Assembly (NCBI RefSeq): GCF_014633365.1
Contig: NC_068338.1
Coordinates: forward strand, 12,472,616-12,536,615
From: Diospyros lotus
Lineage: Eukaryota; Streptophyta; Magnoliopsida; Ericales; Ebenaceae
DNA length: 64,000 nucleotides
Direction of reading: 5' to 3'
Under the pieces are notes generated by a model. It did not search any database. It had not been told where the DNA came from and saw nothing but the letters and a program-made list of their open reading frames with translations. The translations under genes and the position numbers were made by a program. This document shows, piece by piece, positions 20,759-32,270 of the stretch; within the stretch, counting starts at the first letter, position 1; each line of letters starts with the position of its first letter.

Positions 20759-23237
20759 TGTAACACCCCCTTCTCCTAGAACTGTCCGAGAAGAGGTGTT
20801 ACGGGGAAATAAAATAAAACTTAACTGATAAACTGAAATTTGATACCATAAATGAATATATCAGTCAACTGAAACAAAAACTCTGAGTCAAATAAACTGA
20901 AAACCATAAACTCTGTCTAAGGGACAATCCCTCAATTGAAATATAAAATAACCCTAACTGACAAGGCACTATAAACTGACAAACTGACTAAACTCCCAGA
21001 CATCTTTGATCTTGAGCGGCTCCACGTACACACACTACTAACCACTGTTGCTAGGCCCCATATCTGATACTCTATGCTCGGACCTGGAATGGTGAAGAGT
21101 AAAAGATGAGCTATAAAGCTCAACAAGTAATAAGTTGGAAATAATAACTGAAGCTGAATCGAGAAATATCGATACTGATAATTTACTTACTGAACTTGTA
21201 CTGAATATAATCACTGTCTGTTTGCATTCACAAAAATGTAATGCACATAAACTGTAAACTGAATGCAGGTATGCAACTTTCTCACATAGGTCCACATAGT
21301 TGTAAAACATACCTGTCTGATCTGAATCCTGTATACATAAAAACTGTAAACACATACAGTGGGCAAAGCCCCTAGCCCCCTGGTCGTCACCAGGAAAGCA
21401 ACTCATAAATTGAGTTGTAACTAAAATTGAAACTGATGGAATCCTCGTGGACAAGTCGCCTGACACGCATAATGCAATGCTCATATAAATGCTGGCACAC
21501 GATATGTAGTGCTCCATATAAAGTCATGCTCAATACTCATACAAATATGTATGCACATAATGTCACGAAATAATGCTGAACATGTCATAATAATTGCTAA
21601 ACATGATATATGATCTTTATCACTTATATTGAATTACAAAGATTCGGTAATTTCTGAGTATGGACATGTTACATTTATCATAGTGCCAAGAGACTCCAAT
21701 ATTGAGGGTATTTATTATTTAATTAAATAATAATTGGAATTGAAGTTCACTGATCAACGAATTTAATTTAATAGAAGGAATCATTCGAATGTGAACAAGA
21801 TATTCGGGTGCAAGGCGTAACACTAAGATGCATTCGAATAGGGTATAGGTCATTCGGATGACACATGACGCTATTCGGATAACGAGCTTAAGCATAAGAG
21901 AGTCATTCGAATGGAAGGGAAAACATTCAAATGCTATTAGAAATTCATTCGGATGAAAGGGCTGGCATTCGAATGAAAGGGCTTGCATTCCAATGGATGA
22001 AGGTCATTCGGATGCTACTCACTGATTATTAGAGGCTATTACAGAACTCATTTGAATAACACAGAACTCATTCGAATAACACATGACTCATTCGAATGTC
22101 TGAAACATCATAAGGATAAAACTCACGACAACAACGCCTGTATCTTGACTCAAACTTAACATTACTACACCATTCCGAAAGAAATCTTGGGAGAACAATT
22201 CCAATTGACATGAACTAACATAAGGATGAATCAAAGATCGTTTCTGAAGGAAACATTGTAAGAATTATGCACCACTTATCAAACTCACTGGATACTGATT
22301 ATAACTGTGTATATACATAAGCATGTAAACATAACTGATAACGATCTGGGAACAAGAATGAAGAGTCTTGTTTAATCTGAGAACGTATACTAACATGATT
22401 TGGAGATTATATTTAAAAGAATTGCTATAAAGAATCATGCATATCTTATTTATGCACTCACTATTATACGTATATATATATATACGTGCACTGTCTGTAA
22501 AAACTAAAACTCAACAAAGAGTTACTGAAAAACTAAGATTTAATATTGAATCATGATCTTGAAAGAATGTTTTATAGGGATAGATACTTGCTCAAGGAAG
22601 CCTTTGATACGCTTATCTAAACATGAATATAAGTATATACAAACTGGCTGATAAATTGAGTATCAAACGAGAGTCTTAAAAATCTGAAAACGAACTAACA
22701 TGATCCTGTAATGGAAGGGATTATAGGGAGAATACTTGTCTTAATCTTCTTGACTGGATTGCAACGATTGCAAAGCAACTTCTCCCATGCTAGACACTGC
22801 TGGAACTTCTTCTATCTTCTGTTCTTCACACGGCATGCAGAAACTTATGGCTATCAAGCTATATATATAGGCATAAGAAGCCCTAGCCCATAACTCAATC
22901 TCTTTTTATAAGTGAGAATCCTTCTCCTACTACCACAAGAAGACTCTCAATCCAAATCCATCTCACGCATGGATTCTCACTCTCTCTTAAATACATAATC
23001 TCACTTAATTAATAATAATAAGAAACTATTATTAAAACTCTTAATTAATAATTAAACTATAGAATTACCTTCATGCCCTTGCATTTAATTCTTTAATAAT
23101 TAAATTTCATTAAATGCTATACTTTCTATTAAAAATTCTAAATTGACACATTAAATATTTAATTCAAAAATTCTCTTAAGCAAAAAATTAGCTAAATAAT
23201 TCTCAATAATTCTAGGCCTTTCTGATGAGTCGTTACA
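20759..23237 (-). mobile_element. Gypsy-type solo LTR, minus orientation, TSD CATTG
   Basis: On the plus strand it starts TGTAACACCC and ends GAGTCGTTACA, flanked by CATTG at 20,754-20,758 and 23,238-23,242. The minus orientation is inferred because a CCTATATATATAG TATA-like box near 22,859-22,869 is followed on the minus strand by a purine-rich leader, and because the minus-strand end reads GGGGGTGTTACA. It carries a dense cluster of CATTCGAATG-type palindromes (21,778-22,102). There are no gag or pol frames. It interrupts the hAT transposase. Confidence 0.9.
21778..22102. repeat. Cluster of CATTCGAATG-type palindromic motifs
   Basis: About fifteen exact or near copies of ATTCGAATG / ATTCGGATG occur in 325 bp, irregularly spaced at 10-40 bp. 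CATTCGAATG is a perfect 10-bp palindrome. The cluster lies in the LTR but is not a tandem array. Confidence 0.85.
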
Positions 23238-23242
23238 CATTG

Positions 23243-24419
23243 TAGAACTCTGAAAAATGATATAGCTCTAACACAAGAGGTGGCAACATAAAAAAATTAC
23301 TAAATTAATATTATGGCAACCACATGGTGTATATAATGCTCTAGAATTTATCTTCAATAGTCTTTTCTACACACCTTGTTGCTTTTCCTTCACGTTAGAC
23401 CCGTTATCATATCCTTGCCCTCTTATATCATTGATATCAAGATTCAAATTTTCATTTTCTCTTGTAAGTTCACTAAAGAGGCATTTTTCAAAAGTGTCAT
23501 CCACTTTTAAAAATCCTACAAAGTATTCTTCAATTATTATTGGACCAGATAAAATATCCACATACTTTAATATGAGAGATTTGTTCTTGGTAACTTAAAT
23601 CTGGAGTACAATTAAGTATAATAGAAAAATATTTTGTCTCTTTAATTTTCTTCAAAATCATACTCTTAACTTCATGTGCTGACATCTATATCAATTCATT
23701 TTGAATATTATATCCCAAGTAATGATTATGAATTTCATCCATTTGAATATGCCCGACATATTCTTGTAATACTGGATCAAATTCAATAATCATCTCAATA
23801 AGACTTAAGGAATTTCCATTATTCACATGATAGATCCTTTTTTATTAATTTCATGAAATGCCAAATTATTTTTAGTTAGAGCTTTTACCACAACAATGAT
23901 TCTTTTTAAAACATTTCTCCAATATTCTTTTTCTTTACTAATTCTTACTTGCACATTCCTGTCAATTTCTTTACTCTTAGAAAATCTCAATTCTAAATCT
24001 AACCAAACATTTATGTTAAATAAGTGTTCATTATAAATTTCATGACTTTTCAACTTAGTACTAAGATTTTTCCAATCTTTAGTTCCTTCATTCCCAAATT
24101 GGCTCTTACTAGGTTTTGTACCAAATAGTTTGCAACAAAAGCAATAAATTTTGTCAAAATTATTTGAATATACCAACCATCTTCTATCACGAGTTTTCCT
24201 ATTTGATAGCCTCCTCGTATAATAAAAAGTGGAGAAATGCCTAGAAATTTCATTATTTGAAAAATCTATTACTTTCTCTAGTTGGACCTTTTTCAACTAA
24301 CAAGTCTCTTAATTTAATATCAATATTTTTTCATCTTCTCGGATCATAAATATTAATAGAAACATTACTCGGGTTATTGTTAATATCCTTAGTTTCCATG
24401 TTAATTTTATTTTTTTTCT
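23243..24419 (-). pseudogene. hAT transposase (zinc-finger MYM 1-like), middle part
   Basis: Block 23,823-24,296 contains the TTF-type zinc-finger region, RRWLVYSNNFDKIYCFCCKL followed by the ...LFGTKPSKSQFGNEG stretch, which binds DNA in this family. Block 23,367-23,561 has GQGYDNGSNVK, hallmark of the DUF4371 segment. Stops and frameshifts lie between. The left edge repeats CATTG from the solo LTR; the right edge meets the gypsy-type element at 24,420-24,424 (ATATT), beyond which the N-terminus resumes at 32,021. Confidence 0.8.
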
Positions 24420-24424
24420 ATATT

Positions 24425-26964
24425 TGTAACACCCAATGTTTCTAGTGTTAGGAGAGTGGGAAAGGAAGCGGGAAACTTCCAAAAATACTCTCGAGAAGGT
24501 GATGGATATTTGAGAATAATGGTGTCCTATGAGGGACATTTTGATAATTTGGATAGTGAAGTCCAATAAAGGGTAATTTGGTAAATTAGAAATAATTCCT
24601 AGGTGGAATTAAGTATGGAAGTGAATTAATTTTTCACTTCTGTATTTATGTGGAGATAAATGGGATTAATAATTCACAAATGACATTTTAATAATTTGGA
24701 GTGAAAATCCATAAAGGAATTAAATTATGAAAAACGGGGAAAATAGAGAATATTCAAATATGAGAGAAAATAATTGATCTTTCCCTAAATTGGTGAATTA
24801 ATGTGTGATGCCACATGGATGGCTTGGATGGAAACTTGGAAGCCAAGGTTAGTGTCTAGAGATGACATTTGGCAAAATCTTGTTCAAGTAAAATGGTGGG
24901 ATTAAATAAATTCAAATGTTAATGGGAATTAGTCATTTATGTAATGATGGTATTGGATTAAAAGAAAATCCAAATGAAATGGAAAATTGTCTCCCATTAA
25001 TGGTTGAAAAATGTGGGATTTATTTAAAAGAAAAAGAAAGTGATTATGTCTTTTAAGACTTGTCTTGAAAATAGTCAAAATTAAATAAATAGAAAAGAAG
25101 ATCTGTTTATAGGATTGAAAGACTTGATCCAAGGGTGGTGGATGGTTCTTGGAAAAAAATCCAAAGGTTTGGATTTAAGATGAGAAGAGCACATGGATTG
25201 TGCTTTCTTGTGTGGCTAAGATCTTGTACTGGATAGTGAAAGAGATCCAAGGGTGGATATTAAGCAAGACCTAATGCCATGGATTGCATTAGTTTGGAGG
25301 GTGAGGATGTATTCTCACCAAATAAATCCAATGGCTATGATTTATTCTTGAAGGATTGGGTTCTAGTATAAATGGCCTAGTATATGGAAACCCTAATCTT
25401 TTTGGCAAAGTTTAGTGAGAGAAGTGAAAGAAGTTTCCTATCTTGTGGAAATGAAGAAGAAGAGTAGAGAAAGGAAGATCGTCTTCCAAGGAGGAAGATG
25501 AAGAAGAAGGTAAGATCTTTTGTGTTTTAGCCTCATAAAGGCTAGATCTTTTCTCTTTATTTCTTCTCTTGTAATATGGATTTATTTTGTGTGTAAGGAT
25601 CTCTTGGGTAGAAGGGATGGAATGAAGCTAGGAAGGGTTTAAAAGCTTCAAAGAATGCTAAGGTAAGGGATAGCCCCATGGGATGGTGGCTAGCAAGGTT
25701 GTAAGTATGGTTCATGAATTTTTATGTGTGTATTGGAATGTTGTTTGTGTTCAAGAACCTATGGCCATGAGGTTGTGTAGGGTAGGGTAGGTTTAGACCT
25801 CAAACCAAAGTGGTTGTGAGGATGTGAAAGCCCTAACTTTGTTGCATTGCATGCATTGGCATTACATTTAATAATCATATTCATACTTATTGTCATTGCA
25901 CCCTTACCGAGCTTAATAACTCATGAGGTTTTACTCTCATATATAGGTTGCCAAGACATGGGAAAGTCAAGGCAAAGATAGGATAGCATGAGAATGAAGA
26001 TTTAAGCTCTTTGTATGGCTTATGGAAGCCTAGTTTGTTGTATAGTCCATGTATTTTGGTTGAGATGTATTTTTACGTTGTAATTTGTTTTGTTGGTAAT
26101 GGCTTGTTAAAGCTTAAGACCATGGGTGTATTTTATTTTGATGCTTGTTATGTAAGCATCAAGAGGGTTGTATAAGTCTCATTTGTGAAATGAAAAGGAA
26201 AATTTGGATGTATGCTTGGTGGATATTTTGGGTGTTGAAAAAAAATGATTTTTGTTAGAAATGTGGGTGATTTTTTGAGTATTTATTTAATTTAATTTAT
26301 GAAAAATTTAGGTTAGGAAGCACAAGAGAAAAAAAAAAAAAAGAAGGGAAAAGAGTGAAGAAGGCAACAACAGCAGCAGCCGAGGTCACAACAGGTAGTA
26401 AGCGCGTGAGGGTAGGCCGCGTGCGGCCCACGGCCAGCCCACGCGACTAGCGCATCGCGAGGCCCTGGGCACACCAGCAGGCCCCCGCCAGTCAATTTTT
26501 TTTAAAAAAATTAGAAAATGGGGATTTTTGGGGCATTTCTTAATTGATTTGGGGCTTCAGAGAAATTTTCAAAATAAAGGGATTTTCGAGTATTTTTGGA
26601 GATAAATGTCGAATTTTTGGAAAATGAAAATTATGAATTTTTTCTCTAATTTTGGGAAAGCCAATGGGATGTTTGGAATTTTAAATTATATGGAGCCTGG
26701 TAGAATTCTTGGAAAGAAAAAAAAATTAAAATAATAAATGATAACTGGGCAAACTTAATGGAAATAAATTAGCCAAGTGTGGAATGGTTAAAACCCAAGT
26801 TTGCTAGTTGATTCTGGAATTCAGGGAAGGAAATAACAAAGCCTAATTCTCACCTAGGGCGTTTCGTGTTGAAATATAGTCCACCATTCACAAAAAATTG
26901 GGCATGTGAGCAGTTCAGATGATTGTTCACAAGTGGCACCTGTAAGTGAGAGCGGGGCGTCATA
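24425..26964 (+). repeat. 5' LTR of gypsy-type element
   Basis: TGTAACACCC at the start; GGGGCGTCATA at the end, where related LTRs here have GTTACA. It shares phrases with the solo LTR at 9,556-12,341 (for example GGAAGCCAAG... and GATCCAAGGGTGGTGG versus GATCCAATGGTGGTGA), so they are one family at some divergence. A TATA box lies at 25,367-25,374, and a GC-rich island at 26,395-26,495. Confidence 0.85.
25367..25374 (+). promoter_or_regulatory. TATA box of 5' LTR
   Basis: TATAAATG, about 940 bp into the LTR, followed by a purine-rich leader (GAAGAAGAAG-like) around 25,440-25,510. Confidence 0.5.
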
Positions 26965-26965
26965 G

Positions 26966-26978
26966 TTGGTATCAGAGC
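26966..26978 (+). promoter_or_regulatory. Primer binding site, tRNA-Met type
   Basis: TTGGTATCAGAGC directly after the LTR, with one spacer base. This sequence is complementary to the 3' end of initiator tRNA-Met, the usual primer for minus-strand synthesis in plant gypsy and copia elements. Confidence 0.85.
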
Positions 26979-27265
26979 AGTGGCTAGAGTTATGAGTTGA
27001 GGGAGTCTGGCATAATTTGGATGTAAGTCGGAATTGGATGTGAGATTTGGATGTAAGGTTGATTCGATGATCTTGAAAGTAGGACCACATGTCCGAGGAC
27101 CTTAGGAGTTGGGTTGAGGCATTGAGGTTTGTGGTGATATGAATGGTGTGGTTGGATATTCCTATTATAGAAATAAGAAAATATCATGGGTTGAGATGAT
27201 ATTCCGTAGGAGGTATATGGGTCGAGCAAAAAAGAATCAAAAGCCCAAGTATGGGTGTTGGTGTC

Positions 27266-27605
27266 TGTCACAACTCAAGAGTAGTTAGAAGGGTATTATT
27301 GTAATAAGGTTGTAGTAGTTAGTAGGAGGTATTTTGTGAGTTGTTAGGAGCACATGGGTGCTATTTTCCAGATTTTATTTACTGTTGAATAGCCTATAAA
27401 TAGGCCCTAGTATGTAGAGAAAGCTATGCTGAAATAACATAGTGAATTCATATTTTCCCTCCTTACTTTCTCCCCCTCATTCTTCCTAATTCTTTCTCAT
27501 TTCTTTTGATTTCTGTTGTATATATCCCTCCAATTCTTCTCCGTTTCCCTCCCAAATCCTTCCCAATTCCTTCCTAGACCCCAACTAAATCCTACGGTTA
27601 TGACA
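27266..27605 (+). repeat. 5' LTR of non-autonomous element
   Basis: Starts TGTCACAACTCAAGAG and ends TATGACA. TATA box TATAAATAG at 27,395-27,403, then a CT-rich stretch. Followed by TTTGGTATTAGAGCC (27,606-27,620), a variant of the tRNA-Met primer site. Confidence 0.9.
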
Positions 27606-29283
27606 TTTGGTATTAGAGCCGACGATTCTCTGCTGTGAATCAGAAGTCGTAGCAATTGACCAAGGCGATTCTGTAGCAAATTCAGATGATAGATTACGGA
27701 ATTGATCGAGGCAGTAGGTTTGGGGATTTGAAGTAGTGATTTTCGACGCTTAGTGGCAGATTAATTTCCAACAGTCTTGGATGCAATTATGGTGACTGAA
27801 AAATTAATCAGAGCAAAGCATTTCGGGCTAGGAATTGGAGACGAAGTGGCCAGGTGAGTTCCGACGGTGAGTTCCAATGGTGATTTCGAGAGAATCTGAA
27901 GGTAGTTTAGGGTGACTTGGTTGGAAGTGGATCGTAAGTGATCGCCGACGGAGACTGAAGCGGAGTGATCAATTTCAGAAGGTGATTAAATTTTAGGAGA
28001 ATCCTTCAAAACATTGATTATGTGGACCTGGGCAATTTTAGCAGGCGATATCAAGGGGCTAATTCAGATCTATCGCCCAGCAGTAATTTTGATTTGAATT
28101 TGAAGTCAAATCAGAGTGGCGTAGTTGATTGTGGGATCGGAAACGGATCTTGAACACAGAGTTAGGAGTTGATTCCAAATGTGAATTCTAGTAAATTGTG
28201 TTTGAAACTCGGAAGGCGATTTCGACTGTGACTGCGAACATATACGGTCATGTGCAGTTGATTGAGGCGAGCTTAGTACTGCTGAATTTGGATTTTGAGG
28301 AAGGTGAAGGCAGGAAACAATATATTGTGTGATTGTGGAACATCAGCGAATTGCTGATCAGAAGTGATCCTAGCGAAGTGGATCTGCTTGGTTCTTTGGA
28401 AGCTGAGGGAGGCAAGTTTCAGGTTATTTCTAACTAGATTCTAGCAAAAACATATTGAGGCAGAGTCGATCCAATTAATAGAGGCACGAAATTCAAGTGA
28501 ATTCCAACAACTAGAGGTCGGTGATTGGGTGGAGAAAAAGGCATTGGCTTGGGCGATCATTGAATCCGCTGGACCATGGGTAGATAGCGATCAGTTGCAA
28601 GCAAGTCCGATAATTGACAACTCTATTGTAGATTAGAGGTGTTGATTAGGGAGAATAGGAAGTATCATAGCCTTGAGCGAGGCGAGAAGGAAGGCGCGAC
28701 CACTGCATGTGACTTCGGCTATTATCCAAAGCAAATCTAGGTCACTGCATGTGATTGAGTTGTGAAGGCAGGCACCATCGGAAACGATCTAGAGGAGAAT
28801 TCCGCAAGCGGCGATTCTCAATTGCCTTGATTTTTATTGTGATCCTCAACTTAGATTTGGAAGTTGAGCGAGAGGTGAGTCCTAGGCGAATTCTAACTTG
28901 ACTCAGGCGAGAAGTGAAAAAGTCTTGCGGCTGTGTCGGTTCATATTTGAATTGCCAAGGCGAAGCAGGAGGAATCCTCGGCTATGTGACCAAGACGACT
29001 ACTGTGAGGTGGGTGATTCTCCTAGGCGACTACTATGAGTTGATTTCAGACGGAATTTCGGTGACTTGGGAAAGTAAGAGTCGGCAATTCACAAGAAGTT
29101 GCAACGGGAGCCAATCAAACTGTTAAGAAGCTGAAATTTGGAAGGTGACAGTCCTTAGATACTCCATCGTAACTAAGGCAGAGGTTTTGGGTGAAGTTGG
29201 AAGCTGATAGTAGGCTAACTTGAAAGCCGAACAAACTCGATCTTATCTCAAAAATTGATTTGGAGGACATTCAGCTGCAACCA

Positions 29284-30124
29284 AGGTTGTTAAAATTGGG
29301 ATTTTAAGTGGGATCGAAAAAGTGTCCATAAAATTGGATCGTGAAATCGAATCGTAAAATCGTAAGATTTTAGAGATAATTAAAAATACCCTTCAATTTT
29401 TGTAAATATATGTTTATAATAACATAATTTTGTAGAAAATGAATTAATATCTTTTAATAACCTGATTATTCCTTATTATAGTTCAAAAGATGATACTTCC
29501 AAAATATAGCTCAAAAACTAGCAAGTTGGTATAGGCAATTTAGAGGCAAAATATAGGTAATTTAGAGGTAAAATATAGCTTAAAATTCTTTAGAGGATTC
29601 TTTCAACGTCTTCCATTAGATTTATGTTGCATTTTTTTCTTGATTTAACATTGATTAAATTAAGTAAAATCCTGATTTGGGGTTTGGTGGTCCATTAATT
29701 AATTACTTGTTTGTCTTGATTTACTTATGCAATCAATGTTAAATCAGTAAAATTATAATTTAAATCAAGTAAATTGGAACTTATGCAATTAATGTTAGAT
29801 GCTATGTGACATTGGAACTTATGCAATCAATGTTAAATCAACTTCCAATTTAGAGTCAAAATATAACAATTCATTGCATAAGTTTCAATGTTAGATGCTA
29901 TGTAACATTGGGACGTTGGAAGCATCCTCTAAATTATAACTTAAATCAATGAAGGTCTTTGAATCGTAAAATCGTTTGGGGATTTCTGAAGCGTAAAATC
30001 GTATATGTAAAATCGAGATTTTATCGGATTTTATCCCAAATTGGATTTTACATGGGATTTGAATTGCTTAGGGGTCTTTGAATCGTAAAATCGTACACGT
30101 AAAATCGGGATTTTAACAATAATG
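29284..30124. mobile_element. MITE-like insert with TTGTTAAAAT inverted ends
   Basis: Ends are inverted: left TTGTTAAAATTGGGATTTTA, right the reverse complement with two or three changes. It is flanked by GCTGCAACCA (29,274-29,283) and GCTGCAACTA (30,125-30,134), a 9-10 bp duplication with one mismatch, as in Mutator-like elements. Inside are many AATCGTAAAATCG words near both ends and no ORF. Without its own transposase it would be non-autonomous. Confidence 0.75.
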
Positions 30125-30672
30125 GCTGCAACTAAAAAGCTGATTCAAGTCTAGGCTATTACTCGGGCAAGGTCTAAAGCGGATTAAGGTTGCTGAATTG
30201 GAAGTACAATTGCATTGGCTTGGGTTGCTGAATTTTAGTACAAGAAAATTTCTAAAGAGATCCTTAGAAGCTGATCAAGAGGTTGTTGCAGGGCGTAATT
30301 TTAAGGAATTGAACTAAGGAGATGGCCGAATGACTAATTGCAACAATAAAGGAAATTAAGGACCTTCGTAGGTAGCTGGACGATTTTTTGATCCTATGTT
30401 CACATAAATTTCAGATTGCTAATCGGACTTTGTCGACTTCAATTCCAAGTGCCGACTTGCCCACTCTTGCTCCATTGGTTATTCTAGTGTTTGACAGGGA
30501 TAGGCCCAAATGGTGGATCCGACAATGTGAACAGGTGTTCTACTAACACTAAGTAGCTGAAAGGGAGAAGGTAAAAATGGGTTCAGCTAATCTGAGTGGA
30601 ATTCCATACGTTTGGTTCCATAATTGAAGTTGGGGAAGGCTGGAATTGAGCTAGCCATAGTTTGTAATTGAC

Positions 30673-31233
30673 TTGTGTAACCGGTTTGGAGAAAGAATCA
30701 AAACCTATATTATCAAGGGAACTTCTAAGGCTGTTAATCTGGAGATGCAAGAAGCTGATGAGGAAGAAAATGAGGTGGAAGGAGGGATTGAAGAATTGGG
30801 GGATGGCATTCCAATAGTTGGCAGGATCTTAAGCACACCCACTGGTACTGAGAATCTAGATGCTAAAACCCTTAATATGACACCGTTGGAGGAGGTAACT
30901 ATTGAGGATGAAGTTGAGATGTTCGCTAGCAATCCAGGAGCCAAAGATCTTGGAATGGAAATCACCACAACAACCTTAGATTGTGGAGATCTTAAATCTA
31001 TTTCTCTTGAAAGAATAGGAATGAAAGGAGTTACTGAATTACTTACTATGGATCAGGCAACGCCAACTGAGAAATCAGTCAATTGGGAGGAAACTTGTGC
31101 CTTAATCGAAGTGGATAACCAGTGGAAGGCAGTTCAAGATTGGTTAGAGGTTAAGGGAGGATGCTTGCATGATATTGATTACACTAAAACCTTCCAGCAA
31201 TATGTTTCTAATTTGGAGCAATGGAGGAAGTAG
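30673..31233 (+). CDS. Gag-derived acidic ORF of non-autonomous element, 186 aa
   Basis: The frame opens within a gag-like stretch: sequence just upstream (about 30,460-30,672) reads VFDRDRPKWWIRQCEQVF and, after a stop and shifts, a ...CNRFGER end typical of gypsy gag (capsid N-terminal region, FxG...WIRxCE...F). The ORF then encodes an acidic middle part (EADEEENEVEGGIEELGDG) and a C-terminus with WKAVQDWLEVKGGCLHD. No zinc knuckle or enzyme motif. The rest of the element is full of stops, so a 186-codon frame is somewhat surprising, but it may be chance survival. The start given is the first ATG; the original start was further upstream. Confidence 0.45.
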   Translation: MCNRFGERIKTYIIKGTSKAVNLEMQEADEEENEVEGGIEELGDGIPIVGRILSTPTGTENLDAKTLNMTPLEEVTIEDEVEMFASNPGAKDLGMEITTTTLDCGDLKSISLERIGMKGVTELLTMDQATPTEKSVNWEETCALIEVDNQWKAVQDWLEVKGGCLHDIDYTKTFQQYVSNLEQWRK

Positions 31234-31398
31234 AATGATAAAGCGAAACAAGATGAAAGGAAGAAAAGGGAAAAACAAGATAAGAAGAAGTAAAAATGAA
31301 GAAGAAACCAATGGGTGAAGATGGAGATTGGATAAAGAAATGATAGCTTGGTTGTAATAAGTTTCTTGGAGACAAGAAACCTTTCAAGGGGAAGGAAA

Positions 31399-31738
31399 TG
31401 TCACAATTCAAGGGTAGTTAGAAGGGTATTATTGTAATAAGGTTGTAGTAGTTGATAGAAGGTATTTTGTGAGTTGTTAGGAGCACAATGGTGCTATTTT
31501 TCAGATTTCATTTACTGTTGAATAGCCTATAAATAGGCCCTAGTATGTATAGAAAGCTATGCTGAAATAACATAGTGAATTCATATTTTTCCTCCTTACT
31601 TTCTCCCTTTCATTCTTCCTAATTCTCTCTCATATCTTTTGATTTCTACTGTATATCTCCCTCCAATTCTTCTCTGTTTCCCTCCTGAATCCTTCCCAAT
31701 TCCTTCCTAGACCTTAGCTAAATCCTAGGGTCGTGATA
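31399..31738 (+). repeat. 3' LTR of non-autonomous element
   Basis: Starts TGTCACAATTCAAGGG after the purine tract AAGGGGAAGGAAA (31,386-31,398) and ends GTCGTGATA. Same length as the 5' LTR, same TATA box (31,528-31,536). Followed by the target duplication GTGTC. Confidence 0.9.
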
Positions 31739-32020
31739 GTGTCGAGAACCCAAATGTGGATATTTGGGGGAATATGAAGCGTCCTAAGAATGAGAATTCC
31801 TTGTGATTGAAGTGTTGAGGCTTTTGTGGGGGACACGAAGCTGAGTCATGATAAGAATCGTAATGGGGCAAGGAGGGCCCGAGGTATAACTAATCCGGGA
31901 AGGGATAAGTAGAGCATCCCTATGTTGGGAAGATGGTCAGCAGGTATGAGGGAATGGAGTTGTTCCCTTAGAGGTGGTGCGATAAGGGTTATGTGCGATA
32001 AGTGAGAGCGGGGCGTCATA

Positions 32021-32270
32021 GTATTTTCTTGACATTCTCCATCAACCATATTATTATGACAATTTTTATTGTTATAATTTTCTATGTTTGATCTAACATC
32101 ATCTCATTATCTTGTATTTCATTTAAAGTTGTGTGTTCAATTGTTTTATTATTTTGGCTATTTAGATCTCTCTTATTACTTGTAATAAATTTTTTAAAAG
32201 CATTTCCTTTTATATTGAATCAAACTATCTATTCTCCTATTTTTCTTAAGTTTTTCGTACGTTGATGCAT
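32021..32270 (-). pseudogene. hAT transposase (zinc-finger MYM 1-like), N-terminal part
   Basis: Minus-strand reading from an ATG near 32,270 gives a basic start with shifts and stops, then KFITSNKRDLNSQNNKTIEH and TTLNEIQDNEMMLDQT, the low-complexity N-terminus of plant zinc-finger MYM 1-like transposases. It stops at the GTATT flank of the gypsy-type element; the next residues are on the other side at about 24,419. This piece fixes the gene's direction and that all three fragments belong together. Confidence 0.7.

Larger units (their letters stand above)
27266..31738 (+). mobile_element. Non-autonomous LTR retrotransposon with 340-bp LTRs, TSD GTGTC
   Basis: Two direct LTRs of equal length bound a 3.8-kb interior, and GTGTC flanks the whole element at 27,261-27,265 and 31,739-31,743. 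A primer-site-like sequence follows the 5' LTR and a purine tract precedes the 3' LTR. The interior lacks protease, RT, RNase H and integrase; it holds only a decayed gypsy gag start (about 30,460-30,700) that leads into a 186-codon open frame. A MITE-like insert lies at 29,284-30,124. By eye the LTRs differ at roughly 25-30 of 340 positions, so the insertion is much older than the Tat-like element at 33,108. It would depend on enzymes from another element. Confidence 0.9.
24425..32020 (+). mobile_element. Gypsy-type LTR element, internally deleted, inserted in hAT gene
   Basis: The left end is a 2,540-bp LTR (24,425-26,964) starting TGTAACACCC, followed by a tRNA-Met-type primer site. The right end at 32,020 repeats the LTR's last bases (AGTGAGAGCGGGGCGTCATA). 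Flanks are ATATT on the left and GTATT on the right, a 5-bp duplication with one change. Between lie about 300 bp of leader (26,979-27,265), a complete nested LTR element (27,266-31,738), and about 280 bp ending in the LTR tail. Gag-pol and most of the 3' LTR are missing. It splits the hAT transposase between N-terminus and zinc-finger region. Confidence 0.75.

Noticed and set aside
26966..26978. tRNA gene
   Set aside because: Only the 13 bases complementary to a tRNA 3' end are present; it is a primer binding site. No cloverleaf was found anywhere in the window.
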